From NCBI GenBank assembly GCA_913041535.1, contig CAJWJK010000005.1, positions 72,984 to 123,261 on the forward strand: 50,278 nt of DNA. The letters run 5' to 3'. This document shows, in pieces, positions 1 through 9,858 of this stretch; the first letter of the stretch is position 1; every line of letters starts with the position of its first letter. Made by a program: the position numbers and the translations under genes. Origin of the DNA: an uncultured Alphaproteobacteria bacterium (GTDB lineage Bacteria; Pseudomonadota; Alphaproteobacteria; VGEJ01). A model generated the notes under the pieces. That model saw only the letters and a program-made list of their open reading frames with translations, made no database searches and was not told the DNA's origin.

Positions 1-1
1 C

Positions 2-655
2 GCCGTGTTATGGATTATGTCGCTTTCGCCGGGATCTTTAACCACCGGTTTTGCGGTGCCTTTTGTAAAAGATTTGTTAATTAATCTCGGATGGCTGTTT
101 TTGCCCATCGCTATTATCGTGGTTGTAGGGTCATCGAATGCAGTTAATCTGACAGATGGACTTGATGGCTTAGCAATTGTGCCCGTAATGATAGCGGCTT
201 CAGCATTTGCATTGATTTCATATTTTGTTGGTAACGCGGTATTTGCTGATTACCTTCAAATTCATCACGTGCCAGGGTCTGGAGAACTTGCTGTATTTTG
301 TGGTGCTCTTGTGGGGGCAAGCCTTGGTTTTCTTTGGTATAACGCACCACCGGCAATGGTTTTTATGGGTGACACTGGTAGTCTTGCGCTGGGTGGCGCG
401 CTGGGTGCCGTTGCCGTAATCACCAAACATGAGTTGGTATTATCGATTATCGGAGGTCTTTTTGTGCTCGAAACGGTCTCTGTAATCGTTCAGGTCACCT
501 CCTTTAGGCTTACTGGGCGTCGAGTATTTCGCATGGCACCGTTGCATCATCATTTTGAACAGAAAGGGTGGGCAGAGCCTACGATCGTTATACGATTCTG
601 GATTATTGCTTTAGTCCTAGCGCTTATTGGTTTGGCAACTTTGAAATTGCGGTGA
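2..655 (+). CDS. mraY: Phospho-N-acetylmuramoyl-pentapeptide-transferase MraY (C-terminal part)
   Basis: MraY transfers phospho-MurNAc-pentapeptide from UDP onto undecaprenyl phosphate at the inner membrane, giving lipid I. The gene enters from the left edge, so its start is outside the window and about 217 C-terminal residues are visible, out of roughly 360 in the family. The visible part has several hydrophobic membrane segments and three family motifs: [14 protein letters not shown] with the active-site Asp residues (about nt 137-181), [11 protein letters not shown] (about nt 364-396) and the histidine motif HHHFEQKGW (about nt 544-570). The reading frame is open to the first base. murD follows after 4 bases, so the two are almost certainly co-transcribed in the division and cell wall cluster. 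Identification is very secure; only completeness is affected by the edge. Confidence 0.97.
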   Translation, partial: AVLWIMSLSPGSLTTGFAVPFVKDLLINLGWLFLPIAIIVVVGSSNAVNLTDGLDGLAIVPVMIAASAFALISYFVGNAVFADYLQIHHVPGSGELAVFCGALVGASLGFLWYNAPPAMVFMGDTGSLALGGALGAVAVITKHELVLSIIGGLFVLETVSVIVQVTSFRLTGRRVFRMAPLHHHFEQKGWAEPTIVIRFWIIALVLALIGLATLKLR

Positions 656-659
656 GACG

Positions 660-2048
660 TTGATTGTTGTGAATGAATTCCGAAGTCAGATGGTGATGGT
701 GCTTGGATTAGGTCGAAGTGGCATGTCTGTTGTTCGTTCTCTGACAGCTGGTGGAGCTCACATTATTGCATGGGATGATAATGAGGAAACTCGTGCTAGA
801 GCCCAAGAGCGGGGAGTTGAGATTGTGGATCCACAGCAGGTGGAATGGTCCCGCATTGCCGCGATGGTGCCCAGTCCGGGGATTTCAATTTCCAACCCCG
901 GTATTCATCCAATAGTTTCTGCCGCGCGTACTGCTAACGTACCAATACTAGGCGACATTGAGCTTTTCGCCCGCACTGGACAAGTAGCATCAATAGTTGG
1001 GATTACTGGCACCAATGGCAAGTCTACGACCACAGCACTTATTGGGCATATTCTTGAACAAGTTGGACGTTCCGTCAGAGTGGGCGGAAACTTTGGTACA
1101 CCGGTACTGGATCTAGAACCCGTGGGATCTGATGGCGTCTTTGTTTTAGAGTTGTCATCGTTCCAGCTTGAGCTTACCGAGTCGCTTTGCTGTGACATCG
1201 CGTCGTTACTGAATTTAAGTCCAGACCATCTTGACAGACACGGCTCGATGAGCAGTTACGTGGCTGCTAAGAAGCGGATCTTCTCGGCTAATTGCCACAG
1301 CCAGATAGCAGTGGTTGGTATTGATGATAAATATTCGCGATCCGTCTTTGATGAACTCATGGAAAGTCATCATAGTTCTCTCGTGCCAATCAGTGCGAAA
1401 CGTCCTTGTGAGGGTATTTATGTGCTTGGAAATGTATTACATGAGCATCTTCATGGGGAAAGTTTTCAGACCAATCTTGATATAACTAAAGGATTACCTG
1501 GTTCTCACAATATGCAAAATGCGGCCGCAGCTTATGCTGCTGCCCGTGTGCTGGGGATATGTGCGTCAAGTATTGTTCAGTCTCTAAATAGCTATGGGGG
1601 ACTTCCTCATCGCCTTCAAGAGTTTGCTCAGATTCGCAATGTCAGATTTGTTAACGACAGTAAGGCAACTAATGCTTCTGCAGCTTCGCGAGCACTGGAG
1701 TGTTTTGAAAATGTGTTTTGGATAGCTGGAGGTCGCTTAAAACAGGATGATATAGAATCTGTATGGCCGTATTTGGAGAACGTGCGCCACGTGTTCCTAA
1801 TCGGTGAGGCAGCAGATAAATTTTCCCAGGCATTGTCTGGTCGAGTGCCTTACACGCTATCCGGGGATCTTCAGCATGCTGTAGTCGCAGCTTTTGAAAT
1901 GGCCCAGACTGAGGTTGCTAGCGCAGTTGTGCTCTTAGCTCCAGCGTGTTCATCATACGATCAATGGTCGAATTTTGAGGAAAGAGGCGAGGCTTTCCAA
2001 AACTGTGTAGAGAAACTGTCAATTGCAGTTGGGCCCGCGGCGATATGA
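660..2048 (+). CDS. murD: UDP-N-acetylmuramoyl-L-alanine--D-glutamate ligase MurD
   Basis: This cytoplasmic, ATP-dependent ligase adds D-glutamate to UDP-MurNAc-L-Ala. The 462-residue product has the three Mur ligase regions. The N-terminal UDP-binding fold carries GLGRSGMS. The central ATPase has the P-loop GTNGKSTT near residue 117, then SSFQLE and NLSPDHLDRH. The C-terminal domain has FVNDSKATN and a stretch near the end with ACSSYDQWSNFEERG. The most upstream start is TTG at 660, with GGTGAG overlapping the mraY stop as a weak ribosome site; GTG at 669 in the same frame is a good alternative. The end overlaps ftsW by four bases (ATGA), typical of translational coupling in this cluster. 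Confidence 0.96.
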   Translation: MIVVNEFRSQMVMVLGLGRSGMSVVRSLTAGGAHIIAWDDNEETRARAQERGVEIVDPQQVEWSRIAAMVPSPGISISNPGIHPIVSAARTANVPILGDIELFARTGQVASIVGITGTNGKSTTTALIGHILEQVGRSVRVGGNFGTPVLDLEPVGSDGVFVLELSSFQLELTESLCCDIASLLNLSPDHLDRHGSMSSYVAAKKRIFSANCHSQIAVVGIDDKYSRSVFDELMESHHSSLVPISAKRPCEGIYVLGNVLHEHLHGESFQTNLDITKGLPGSHNMQNAAAAYAAARVLGICASSIVQSLNSYGGLPHRLQEFAQIRNVRFVNDSKATNASAASRALECFENVFWIAGGRLKQDDIESVWPYLENVRHVFLIGEAADKFSQALSGRVPYTLSGDLQHAVVAAFEMAQTEVASAVVLLAPACSSYDQWSNFEERGEAFQNCVEKLSIAVGPAAI

Positions 2049-3229
2049 TCTCATCAAAAAAAATTGACCCCATGTTTGGGCGGACCGATGTAAGCCTTGT
2101 CGGGAGATGGTGGTGGACTGTCGACCGCTTGTCACTTGGTGCGCTGATTTTGTTGATTGTTATCGGAGCAGTTCTTGTCATGGCGGCGAGTCCGCCAGTG
2201 GCTTTGCGGCTTGAGCTTGATCCCAATCATTTCATTTATAGAAAACTGCTGTTGGTCATACCAGCGATAGTCATCGTCATATTTACCTCAATGCTTTCAC
2301 CGGGGGTGGTTCGCCGGATTGCCACGATAGGACTGGCTATATCGTTGGTGTTACTGTTCTGGACTGTTATTGGTGGAACCGAAGTCAAGGGTGCTCGTCG
2401 CTGGATCTCTTTAGGAGGTCTGTTACTTCAGCCTTCCGAGTTGGTTAAGCCTACATTAGCTATTACTGCCGCTGCAATTCTTGCTGGCGCTCCAGTAAGG
2501 AAAAGCCGCTGGGCACACTTGATTACTGCAGCATTATTGGCGCTTGTGGTTGGACTTTTACTTATGCAGCCGGATTTTGGCATGGCCATGGTCGTTTCTG
2601 GCGTATGGTTTGTACAATTATTTGTGGCAGGAATATCACTTTATTGGGATATTGGATTGTTGCTTTGTGTAGGTCTTGTAGCGCTGGTTTCTTATTTATA
2701 TTTGCCGCATGTCGCAGGGCGTATTGATCAGTTTATTGACCCAGCCATCGGGGATAGGTACCAGGTTGATAAAGCTTTAGAGGCGCTTCGCGTCGGAGGT
2801 TTTCTCGGGAGAGGCCCAGGTGAGGGGCAGGTAAAATCAGTGCTTCCTGACGCACATTCAGATTTCATATTTGCAGTTGCAGGTGAAGAGTTTGGTGTAT
2901 TAGCTGGTCTTATTATTGTTATGCTTTTTGCTTTAGTGGTAGTGCGTGGTCTGTGGCGGCTATCTAGCGAGAAAGATTCATTCGTTCTGCTTTCAGCAGT
3001 AGGACTCTTGGTCCAATTTGGTGGCCAAGCCGTGGCCAATATTGGGGTGAATCTTCACCTGCTGCCAACCAAAGGAATGACGCTTCCGTTCATCAGCTAT
3101 GGAGGTTCGTCGATGCTTGCTATGGCGATTGGTATGGGGATGTTCCTTGCGCTAACCAAGGAACGGGTTGGGAGCCGCAATCTAAATGGTTGGTCTAAAT
3201 TACAGCACTATGGAGCTATGAACCAATGA
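2045..3229 (+). CDS. ftsW: Septal peptidoglycan polymerase FtsW (SEDS family)
   Basis: FtsW is the division-specific SEDS glycosyltransferase that polymerises lipid II at the septum together with a class B penicillin-binding protein. The 394-residue protein has about ten hydrophobic segments after a basic N-terminal tail. SEDS landmarks are visible: GARRWISLGG followed by LQPSELVKP (about residues 116-137), the PDFGMAMV segment, DAHSDFIFAVAGEEFG in the middle, and PFISYGGSSMLAMAIGMG near the C-terminus. The second SEDS protein of this window, rodA at 47816, sits in the rod-shape cluster, so genome context separates the division copy from the elongation copy. The start ATG overlaps the murD stop and the end overlaps murG, both by ATGA. 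Confidence 0.96.
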   Translation: MISSKKIDPMFGRTDVSLVGRWWWTVDRLSLGALILLIVIGAVLVMAASPPVALRLELDPNHFIYRKLLLVIPAIVIVIFTSMLSPGVVRRIATIGLAISLVLLFWTVIGGTEVKGARRWISLGGLLLQPSELVKPTLAITAAAILAGAPVRKSRWAHLITAALLALVVGLLLMQPDFGMAMVVSGVWFVQLFVAGISLYWDIGLLLCVGLVALVSYLYLPHVAGRIDQFIDPAIGDRYQVDKALEALRVGGFLGRGPGEGQVKSVLPDAHSDFIFAVAGEEFGVLAGLIIVMLFALVVVRGLWRLSSEKDSFVLLSAVGLLVQFGGQAVANIGVNLHLLPTKGMTLPFISYGGSSMLAMAIGMGMFLALTKERVGSRNLNGWSKLQHYGAMNQ

Positions 3230-4332
3230 ATGGACCTATAGTGCTTGCAGCTGGTGGTACGGGCGGACACATGAATCCCGCACGGGCACTCGCTGATGAA
3301 TTTACTACTCGCGGACGTAAGCTAGCGCTATTCACTGACTATCGTGGAGATAGAATTGGTGAGTCCTTGGTGGATGTTGAGACAGTTCAAATTTCCTCGG
3401 CTTCTACATCTGGAAAATGTGGAAAAGGTCATTTCCAGACACTTAAAATGATAATTACAGGAATACGGCAAGCGCGAAGGGCGCTTATTCGTCTTCAACC
3501 TTCAGCGGTTATAGGTTTTGGGGGATACCCATCTCTCCCAACTATGTTGGCAGCTAAGTTATCGGGTTTCCCAACTCTTTTGCACGAGCAGAATGCTGTT
3601 CTTGGTCGTGTTAATAGATTTCTGGCACCTTGGGCAACAGCAACAGCTCTATCAATTGCAAATACAGATCGCGTTCCAAGATTAACTCGCCAAAAGGTTT
3701 ATGTTACTGGAAATCCGATTCGTCGTGAGGTTTCCGACATTAGAAAGAAACCATACCAGGTTCCATCAAGCGATGGACCAATAACGTTATTAGTATTTGG
3801 AGGAAGCCAGGGGGCCTCGGTTCTATCACTGATAGTTCCGGTCGCTATCGCAAGGATCAATCGAGGACTGCGTGTTCGTTTGCAAGTTAGTCAACAATGT
3901 CGGCCCGAAGATCTTGCGATTGCTCGATCAGAGTATATGAAAGCAGATGTGCGTGCCGATGTTGCGCCGTATTTCTCTGATTTGCCGAAACGTCTTGACT
4001 CAGCTCATCTAGTGATTTCCCGCTCAGGTGCTTCAACTGTGGCAGAGTTAGCTGCAGCGGGACGGCCAGCTCTTCTAGTGCCATATCCCTCGGCTACTGA
4101 TGATCATCAAACAGCAAACGCGCGCGTATTAAGTGACTTGGGTGGCGCTGAATTGATTCAAGAGAAGGATTTCACCTCTGATGGATTAGCGAGGAAGCTT
4201 GATGAAATACTGATTGATCATGAGCACCTAGCGGCCACGGCAAAGGCAGCCAGTTCAATCGGGTTAACCGATGGGGCTATAAAACTAGCGAACCTTGTCG
4301 AATCTGTAGCCGAATTGAGACATCCGCAATGA
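3226..4332 (+). CDS. murG: UDP-GlcNAc:lipid I N-acetylglucosaminyltransferase MurG
   Basis: MurG is a peripheral inner-membrane glycosyltransferase (GT-B fold) that adds GlcNAc to lipid I to make lipid II. The 368-residue product begins with the nucleotide-sugar and lipid loop [13 protein letters not shown] (from about residue 10), has [14 protein letters not shown] near residue 120 and GNPIR in the interdomain region. The C-terminal donor-binding half has GGSQGAS (about 192), [17 protein letters not shown] (about 265) and [15 protein letters not shown]. Length matches the family. It overlaps ftsW and murC by four bases on either side. Confidence 0.97.
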   Translation: MNGPIVLAAGGTGGHMNPARALADEFTTRGRKLALFTDYRGDRIGESLVDVETVQISSASTSGKCGKGHFQTLKMIITGIRQARRALIRLQPSAVIGFGGYPSLPTMLAAKLSGFPTLLHEQNAVLGRVNRFLAPWATATALSIANTDRVPRLTRQKVYVTGNPIRREVSDIRKKPYQVPSSDGPITLLVFGGSQGASVLSLIVPVAIARINRGLRVRLQVSQQCRPEDLAIARSEYMKADVRADVAPYFSDLPKRLDSAHLVISRSGASTVAELAAAGRPALLVPYPSATDDHQTANARVLSDLGGAELIQEKDFTSDGLARKLDEILIDHEHLAATAKAASSIGLTDGAIKLANLVESVAELRHPQ

Positions 4333-5768
4333 GGAATCTTCCGCTAAGCATTGGGACTATTCACTTCGTTGGTGTTGGCGGCATCGGAATGAGTGGAATA
4401 GCGGAAGTCATGCATAATCTAGGTTATAAAGTACAAGGCAGTGATCAAGTTGAGAACTCAAATGTCTGTAGGTTGCGGGATCTCGGCGTGCACGTGGCTT
4501 CTGGTCATTCATCCAGAAACCTGGGTGAGGCTGAGGTTGTAGTAACATCCTCTGCCATACCAGATGATAACCCTGAACTTGTCGAAGCCAGGGGGCGACT
4601 TGTCCCTGTAGTTCGCCGAGCAGAGATGCTTGCAGAGTTGATGCGCTTGAAATGGTCAATCGCGGTTGGTGGAACACACGGTAAAACCACAACGACTTCC
4701 TTGATTGCTGCTGTTCTGGATGCAGCGGGTCACGATCCAACTGTCATTAATGGCGGAATAATAAATGCTTATGGAACCAACGCTCGTCTCGGAGGTGGAG
4801 ATTGGATGGTAGTGGAAGCTGATGAGTCAGACGGAACGTTTATCAGGCTTCCAGCAACGATTGCAGTTGTGACAAATATTGATCCTGAGCACCTGGATTT
4901 TTATGAAAACTTTGACGCAGAACGTGATGCATTTAAAACATTTATAGATAATGTTCCCTTTTATGGATTTGCTGTCCTCTGTGTTGATCATCCTGAGGTG
5001 CAAGCAATGATTGGTCTAGTCTCAGATCGCAAGATTGTGACATATGGTAGGAATCCACTCGCCGACGTTCGGGCCGTGGACGTTGAGCTAACGGCTGCAG
5101 GGTCTTGCTATACCGTGGAATTTGCGGATCGTCTATCCGGGTCTGTATCTCGAATGGAGAAATTGGAACTCCCTATGGTTGGGGCACACAATGTTCAGAA
5201 TTCGCTAGCAGCAATAGCGATAGCGAATGAATTGGGAATTTCGCACGCTATAACTCGGTCAGCTCTGTCTGAGTTTCGTGGCGTCCGTCGACGGTTTACT
5301 AAAATTGGTGACGTCGATGGTGTCAGTGTGATCGACGATTATGCTCACCATCCGGCTGAAATTAGTGCGGTATTGGCTGCTGCCCGCCAAGCATATAGTG
5401 GACGTGTAATCGCAGTTGTACAGCCACACCGATATAGTCGCCTTGAAAGCTTATTCGAAGAGTTTTGCAGTTGTTTCAATGATGCAGACGTGGTCATGGT
5501 TGCTGATGTGTATGCGGCTGGTGAGGATGCTGTGGATGGGGTGGATCGTGATGTTTTGATTGAGGGCCTTAGGCGCCATGGTCATCGACAAGTGGTTGGG
5601 CTTAGTGATCCAAGTTCATTGGCAGTGGAGGTAGGTAAAGTTGTAGTTTCAGGGGACGTCGTTCTCTGTCTTGGTGCAGGGTCAATTACGCAATGGGCAC
5701 AAGCGCTCCCGGGCGAGTTGGAGCAGTTTTACGCGCAGGATTCTGTAAAAAGGGCTGTGAAATCGTGA
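4329..5768 (+). CDS. murC: UDP-N-acetylmuramate--L-alanine ligase MurC
   Basis: MurC adds the first residue, L-alanine, of the peptidoglycan stem peptide in an ATP-dependent reaction. The 479-residue protein shows the N-terminal Rossmann motif [15 protein letters not shown], the Mur ligase P-loop [10 protein letters not shown] (about residue 114), EADESDGTF (about 163), [10 protein letters not shown], and in the C-terminal domain [10 protein letters not shown] (about 336) and QPHRYSRL. The start ATG overlaps the murG stop. The end overlaps the preferred GTG start of murB by four bases. All features are standard for an active enzyme. Confidence 0.97.
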   Translation: MRNLPLSIGTIHFVGVGGIGMSGIAEVMHNLGYKVQGSDQVENSNVCRLRDLGVHVASGHSSRNLGEAEVVVTSSAIPDDNPELVEARGRLVPVVRRAEMLAELMRLKWSIAVGGTHGKTTTTSLIAAVLDAAGHDPTVINGGIINAYGTNARLGGGDWMVVEADESDGTFIRLPATIAVVTNIDPEHLDFYENFDAERDAFKTFIDNVPFYGFAVLCVDHPEVQAMIGLVSDRKIVTYGRNPLADVRAVDVELTAAGSCYTVEFADRLSGSVSRMEKLELPMVGAHNVQNSLAAIAIANELGISHAITRSALSEFRGVRRRFTKIGDVDGVSVIDDYAHHPAEISAVLAAARQAYSGRVIAVVQPHRYSRLESLFEEFCSCFNDADVVMVADVYAAGEDAVDGVDRDVLIEGLRRHGHRQVVGLSDPSSLAVEVGKVVVSGDVVLCLGAGSITQWAQALPGELEQFYAQDSVKRAVKS

Positions 5769-6724
5769 CTGAGATTAACAGAAACCTACATAGACTTGTT
5801 AAGCGGTTACCGAAAGTACGTGGTCGTTATTCGGAGGACGTTTCTCTGGCCAAAATCACTTGGTTTCGAGTGGGTGGGCATGCGGAGGTCATGTTCAAGC
5901 CCGCCGACATTGATGACCTAGAAGATTTTCTTGCTAAAAAACCGGGCGATGTTCCAGTTACAGTCTTGGGTGTTGGTTCTAATGTTTTGGTACGTGATGG
6001 CGGCATACCCGGTGTGGTTGTTCGCCTGGGACGGGGTTTTGCCGATATGAATGCGGAAGGTGATCAGATTCATGTTGGCGCTGGAGCCTTGGACGTGAAC
6101 GTTGCGCTGACTTGCGCTGAGGTGGGTATTGGAGGTCTAGAGTTTCTTTGCGGTGTGCCTGGTACTATAGGTGGTTCGATAGTTATGAATGCCGGTTCTT
6201 ATGGATCTGAGATTAAAGATGTCTTTGTTTCAGCCACTGTATTGGATAGTCAAGGCAGGAAATACCGTGTCACGAAAGAGGATGTCGTATTTGGCTATCG
6301 TAAAACGTTACTACCTGCAGGCTGTATTGTTGTTGATGGACTGCTTAAAGGTTGTAAGGGTGATAAAGCACAGATTACTGAAAAAATGATGGCAATTCGG
6401 AAGGTAAGAGAGAAGAGCCAACCGATAAGGGCTCGTACGGGAGGGAGTACCTTTGCAAATCCTGAACCTTCACAGACTAAGGATCTGGCATGGCAGTTAA
6501 TTGAACGTGCTGGTTGCAGGGGACTGAGGGTTGGCGGTGCGATGGTCTCGGAGAAGCATTGTAACTTTCTTGTGAATACCGGTATGGCTACCGCTGCAGA
6601 CATAGAATGCCTTGGAGAGAAAGTACGCGAGAGGGTAGCTTCGGTGACTGGTGTCCACTTGCGCTGGGAGATTCAGTGTCTTGGTAAGGCTAAAGTGGAG
6701 AACTCTGATAGGGCTAAAACATGA
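5765..6724 (+). CDS. murB: UDP-N-acetylenolpyruvoylglucosamine reductase MurB
   Basis: MurB is the FAD- and NADPH-dependent reductase that completes UDP-MurNAc synthesis. An open frame extends upstream to 5693, well inside murC. I choose GTG at 5765 because it overlaps the murC stop as GTGA and gives 319 residues, close to the family length of about 300. Family features are ITWFRVGG near the N-terminus, [18 protein letters not shown] in the FAD-binding domain, the loop [27 protein letters not shown], and GGSTFANP (about 226), whose Ser aligns with the proton-donating serine. After that comes [15 protein letters not shown]. The stop overlaps the ddl start. Confidence 0.95.
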   Translation: MTEINRNLHRLVKRLPKVRGRYSEDVSLAKITWFRVGGHAEVMFKPADIDDLEDFLAKKPGDVPVTVLGVGSNVLVRDGGIPGVVVRLGRGFADMNAEGDQIHVGAGALDVNVALTCAEVGIGGLEFLCGVPGTIGGSIVMNAGSYGSEIKDVFVSATVLDSQGRKYRVTKEDVVFGYRKTLLPAGCIVVDGLLKGCKGDKAQITEKMMAIRKVREKSQPIRARTGGSTFANPEPSQTKDLAWQLIERAGCRGLRVGGAMVSEKHCNFLVNTGMATAADIECLGEKVRERVASVTGVHLRWEIQCLGKAKVENSDRAKT

Positions 6725-7632
6725 AATCACATGTAGCTGTTCTTATGGGAGGCTGGTCGGGTGAGCGAGAGGTTTCCCTTATTAGCGGGGGGGCTGTTAG
6801 TAAGGTATTGCAGAGTCTGGGGAACAGAGTAACTGAAATTGATGTTGGACCAAACATTGGTGAAGTGTTGTCACAGTTGCAACCAGACGTTGCCTTTAAC
6901 GCGTTACATGGCCGTTTTGGTGAGGACGGCTGTATTCAGGGGGTCCTTGAAACACTCGGTATACCCTATACACACTCTGGTGTGTTGGCCTCAGCTTTAG
7001 CCATGAACAAGCCTGCGGCAAAAAAATTATTTGCAACTAGGGATATACCGTCACCTGAAGGAAAGGTAGTGCCTTGGGAGGTCGCCTCTTCTGGACGGGT
7101 CATGGAACCTCCTTATGTTATAAAGCCGTTAGGCGAGGGTTCAAGCCTTGGAATTGGAGTGATTAAATCCGTTGAAGAAGAGTCTCAATATTTGACTGAT
7201 GAGTGGTTGTACGGCGATCACGTCTTGGTTGAGCGATACATCCCAGGCCGCGAGCTTACCGTGGCTATCATGGATGATCGAGCATTGGGTGTCATGGAAA
7301 TATTGTCACATGGCTCCTTTTACTCTTATGACGCTAAATACGTTGAGGGAAATTCAGAGCATCTATTACCTGCGCCTCTGTCAACAAAAGACTACGAAGT
7401 AGTGCGCTCTCTGGCTCTTGAAGCACACCGGTGTTTGGGTTGCCGCGGGCTAACTCGTGCGGACCTTCGTTATGATGATACCAAAGTTCCGGGAGAATTC
7501 TTTCTGCTAGAAGTTAACACTCAACCTGGAATGACCCCAACATCTTTGGTGCCAGAAATTGCTATGGATGCTGACATTAGCTTTAAAGACTTGGTGAGTT
7601 GGATTTTGGAGGATGCAAGTTGCGGTCGTTGA
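6721..7632 (+). CDS. ddl: D-alanine--D-alanine ligase
   Basis: This ATP-grasp ligase makes the D-Ala-D-Ala dipeptide that MurF adds to the stem peptide. The 303-residue product begins with GGWSGEREVSLISGG, the D-alanine binding loop. It has ALHGRFGEDGCIQG (about residue 62), the ATP-grasp region KPLGEGSSLGIG, RADLRYDD (about 247) and the metal and phosphate motif EVNTQPGMTPTSLVPE (about 264). ATG at 6721 overlaps the murB stop. The 3' end overlaps the proposed ftsQ start by 13 bases, and the ftsQ ribosome site lies inside the last codons of ddl, so the two are probably translationally coupled. Confidence 0.96.
   Translation: MKSHVAVLMGGWSGEREVSLISGGAVSKVLQSLGNRVTEIDVGPNIGEVLSQLQPDVAFNALHGRFGEDGCIQGVLETLGIPYTHSGVLASALAMNKPAAKKLFATRDIPSPEGKVVPWEVASSGRVMEPPYVIKPLGEGSSLGIGVIKSVEEESQYLTDEWLYGDHVLVERYIPGRELTVAIMDDRALGVMEILSHGSFYSYDAKYVEGNSEHLLPAPLSTKDYEVVRSLALEAHRCLGCRGLTRADLRYDDTKVPGEFFLLEVNTQPGMTPTSLVPEIAMDADISFKDLVSWILEDASCGR
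7608..7612 (+). promoter_or_regulatory. Strong ribosome binding site deciding the ftsQ start
   Basis: The sequence GGAGG sits seven bases before TTG 7620, within the end of ddl. It is the best Shine-Dalgarno match near the ddl/ftsQ junction and favours the TTG 7620 start over the upstream in-frame TTG at 7599. Confidence 0.65.
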
Positions 7633-8519
7633 GCAAGGATGGACCTGTTCGTGGCAGGACACCGCGGAAAGGGAGGCATTCCAGGATTTCCGTTGCCGCA
7701 AATCGTGGCACTCGATTACCTCGTCGTTTTGGGAAGAGTGTTACTAAACGTGTGGTGGTGTCATGTATAGCAGTGGCTACCATAGTCGTAGCCGTTGGGG
7801 CCGTCGCGGCGGTGGCGACCGGCAGTTTTAACGGCATAGATCGCACGTTTTCGCGTATGTCATATTTCACGTCTTTAGGACTCGGACTTGAAGTTCGGCA
7901 GATTATTGTTGATGGGCGTGATCGGGTTAGTTTATCTGAGTTGGCGGGGGCGCTTGCTATATCTAAAGGTGATTCGATTATTCAATTTGATCCCATTCAG
8001 GCTCGTAAACGCATACTGAAAATCGATTGGATTGAAGATGCTTACGTAACGCGACTCTTGCCGAATACCATTCATGTTGAAATTCAGGAGCGTCAGGCAC
8101 GTGCTCTTTGGCAAGTGAATGGAAAACTTGCACTTATTGATAGTTCTGGCGTGATCCTGACTACCAAGAATCTCGAACGATTCTCTAAGATGCCACTTGT
8201 TGTCGGCATTGGTGCTGGGACTCGCGCTGAAAACATTCTTGCAAAATTGGCGACAGAGCCATGGTTGTTCAGGCGTTTCGAGGCGGCCGTACTGGTTTCC
8301 AATAGGCGTTGGAATATTCATCTGGATAATGGGATAAAGGTCATGTTGCCAGCCAGTGATGTACAGATTGCATGGCAGAGGTTTGCGGAGCTTGACGAAG
8401 TTTATGGTCTGTTGGGACAGGACATAGAACTTGTTGATCTTCGAGTTCCTGGTCGATTGGTTGTTCGATTGTCTAAGTCTGCTTCCCTTCTACGAGAAGA
8501 TCCAGGAGAGAGTACGTGA
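7620..8519 (+). CDS. ftsQ: Cell division protein FtsQ
   Basis: FtsQ is a bitopic inner-membrane protein that links early and late divisome components through its periplasmic domains. I place the start at TTG 7620 because GGAGG lies at 7608-7612, seven bases upstream. An in-frame TTG at 7599 lacks such a site. The 299-residue product has a strongly basic cytoplasmic N-terminus (RGRTPRKGR), one membrane helix at about residues 45-70, a POTRA domain (LEVRQIIVDGRDRVSLSEL, then FDPIQARKRILKIDWIEDA) and the FtsQ beta domain with ERQARALWQVNGKLALID. Its sequence is divergent, as is usual for FtsQ, but POTRA order and position between ddl and ftsA make the call safe. Confidence 0.92.
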   Translation: MRSLSKDGPVRGRTPRKGRHSRISVAANRGTRLPRRFGKSVTKRVVVSCIAVATIVVAVGAVAAVATGSFNGIDRTFSRMSYFTSLGLGLEVRQIIVDGRDRVSLSELAGALAISKGDSIIQFDPIQARKRILKIDWIEDAYVTRLLPNTIHVEIQERQARALWQVNGKLALIDSSGVILTTKNLERFSKMPLVVGIGAGTRAENILAKLATEPWLFRRFEAAVLVSNRRWNIHLDNGIKVMLPASDVQIAWQRFAELDEVYGLLGQDIELVDLRVPGRLVVRLSKSASLLREDPGEST

Positions 8520-8559
8520 GGATAACTATAGGGTCTGATTTTTTGAGGTTAATTTGACC

Positions 8560-9804
8560 ATGGCTATAGGACGAAATGGCTTGTTGGTTGCGCTGGACAT
8601 TGGCAGTACGAAAGTTTCGGCATTCGTTGCAAGAGTGGATGAAGGTAGCCATATGCGTGTCCTTGGCATTGGCCACCAGGTGTCTGTGGGAATGCGATGC
8701 GGCTCCGTAGTTGATATGGACCTTTTGGAGCGTTCCATCCGTGTAACTATTGATGCAGCGGAGCGCATGGCTGGCGAAATTGTTAGTGAAGTTTTTGTCA
8801 ATATGTCATCGGGGCAATTGGGATCGCAAACGGTAGGCGTGGATGTTGAGGTTTCTGGAAAAGAAGTTTGCGAAGATGATGTGCACCGTGTCCTAAAACA
8901 GGCAAAGTCTCAGGCGGAGCCTGGTCAACGTGAGGTGCTGCATGTCATTCCGACCGGATATTCAATTGATGGTGTGAGAGGTATAAGGGATCCTCGGGGC
9001 ATGTTTGCAGGGCGCTTGGGTGTGGATATCCATATTGTTACTGCTGGGCAGGCGTCCGTTAGAAATCTTGTGGCGTGTGTCGAGCGTTGTCATCTTGGTG
9101 TTTCATCTTTAGTCGCGTCTCCTTATGCGGCGGGACTGGGAGCGCTTGTGGAGGACGAAAAAGATTTGGGTGTCACCTTGATTGATATGGGCGGTGGAAC
9201 AACTTCGATTGCTATCTTTTATGATGGAAATTTAATATGGGCTGATTCAATCCCGTATGGTGGTGAGCATGTAACGCATGATATTGCTCGAGGCTTATCA
9301 ACACCTACCGAATATGCGGAACGCATGAAGACTTTGTATGGGAGCACTCTTCCTAGCACTGCAGACGATCGAGATATGATTAATGTACCAATGGTTGGAG
9401 ATAGTGAAGGGGACTCCAATACAGCTGTATCTCGTTCAGCTCTTGTTCAAATAATTCAACCGCGTGTGGAGGAAATATTTGAACTTGTAAGAGATAGGAT
9501 AGGTATTTCAGGTGCGGCGAAACTAGCGGGTCGCCGTGTTGTACTGACTGGTGGGGCCTGCCAGCTACAGGGGGCGAGTGAACTCGCTGCTCGTATTCTG
9601 GATAGACAGGTGCGCATTGGTCGACCAATAAGAATCCGGGGCCTTGCCGATTCGACGGCGGGTCCAGCCTTTGCAGCGTGTTCTGGACTACTGCATTACG
9701 CTGCATCGGGCCAGGGTGATGCACAAAAAGAGAAACGATGGGACGAAGAGGCGCCGCGTAGGCGCCTTGCCAGGATGGGTGAATGGTTACAATCGCATTT
9801 ATAG
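8560..9804 (+). CDS. ftsA: Cell division protein FtsA
   Basis: FtsA is an actin-like ATPase that anchors FtsZ filaments to the membrane and recruits later divisome proteins. The 414-residue product has ALDIGSTKVSAFVAR (phosphate-1 region, about residues 11-25), the 1C domain after it, LIDMGGGTTSIAIF (phosphate-2, about 207) and LTGGACQLQG (adenosine motif, about 329). The last 15 residues (RRRLARMGEWLQSHL) resemble the amphipathic membrane-targeting helix of the family. GAGG at 8545-8548 could serve either TTG 8554 or ATG 8560 in the same frame; I prefer ATG. It lies between ftsQ and ftsZ as usual. Confidence 0.95.
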   Translation: MAIGRNGLLVALDIGSTKVSAFVARVDEGSHMRVLGIGHQVSVGMRCGSVVDMDLLERSIRVTIDAAERMAGEIVSEVFVNMSSGQLGSQTVGVDVEVSGKEVCEDDVHRVLKQAKSQAEPGQREVLHVIPTGYSIDGVRGIRDPRGMFAGRLGVDIHIVTAGQASVRNLVACVERCHLGVSSLVASPYAAGLGALVEDEKDLGVTLIDMGGGTTSIAIFYDGNLIWADSIPYGGEHVTHDIARGLSTPTEYAERMKTLYGSTLPSTADDRDMINVPMVGDSEGDSNTAVSRSALVQIIQPRVEEIFELVRDRIGISGAAKLAGRRVVLTGGACQLQGASELAARILDRQVRIGRPIRIRGLADSTAGPAFAACSGLLHYAASGQGDAQKEKRWDEEAPRRRLARMGEWLQSHL

Positions 9805-9858
9805 GGTCAGTGTCGCATGGCCCAATGCCGGGAACCATGTCCAACTTTGGAGGCCTAC

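Noticed and set aside
5693-5764. Upstream extension of murB inside murC
   Set aside because: It would add 24 residues unlike MurB and overlap murC by 76 bases, whereas GTG 5765 gives the expected length with a 4-base overlap.
7932-8321. 129-codon minus-strand frame inside ftsQ
   Set aside because: No domain is recognisable, and the plus-strand ftsQ has POTRA features and fits the cluster order.
9380-9844. 154-codon minus-strand frame across the end of ftsA
   Set aside because: It overlaps the well-supported ftsA and the ftsZ leader, has low-complexity His/Pro content and no recognisable domain.
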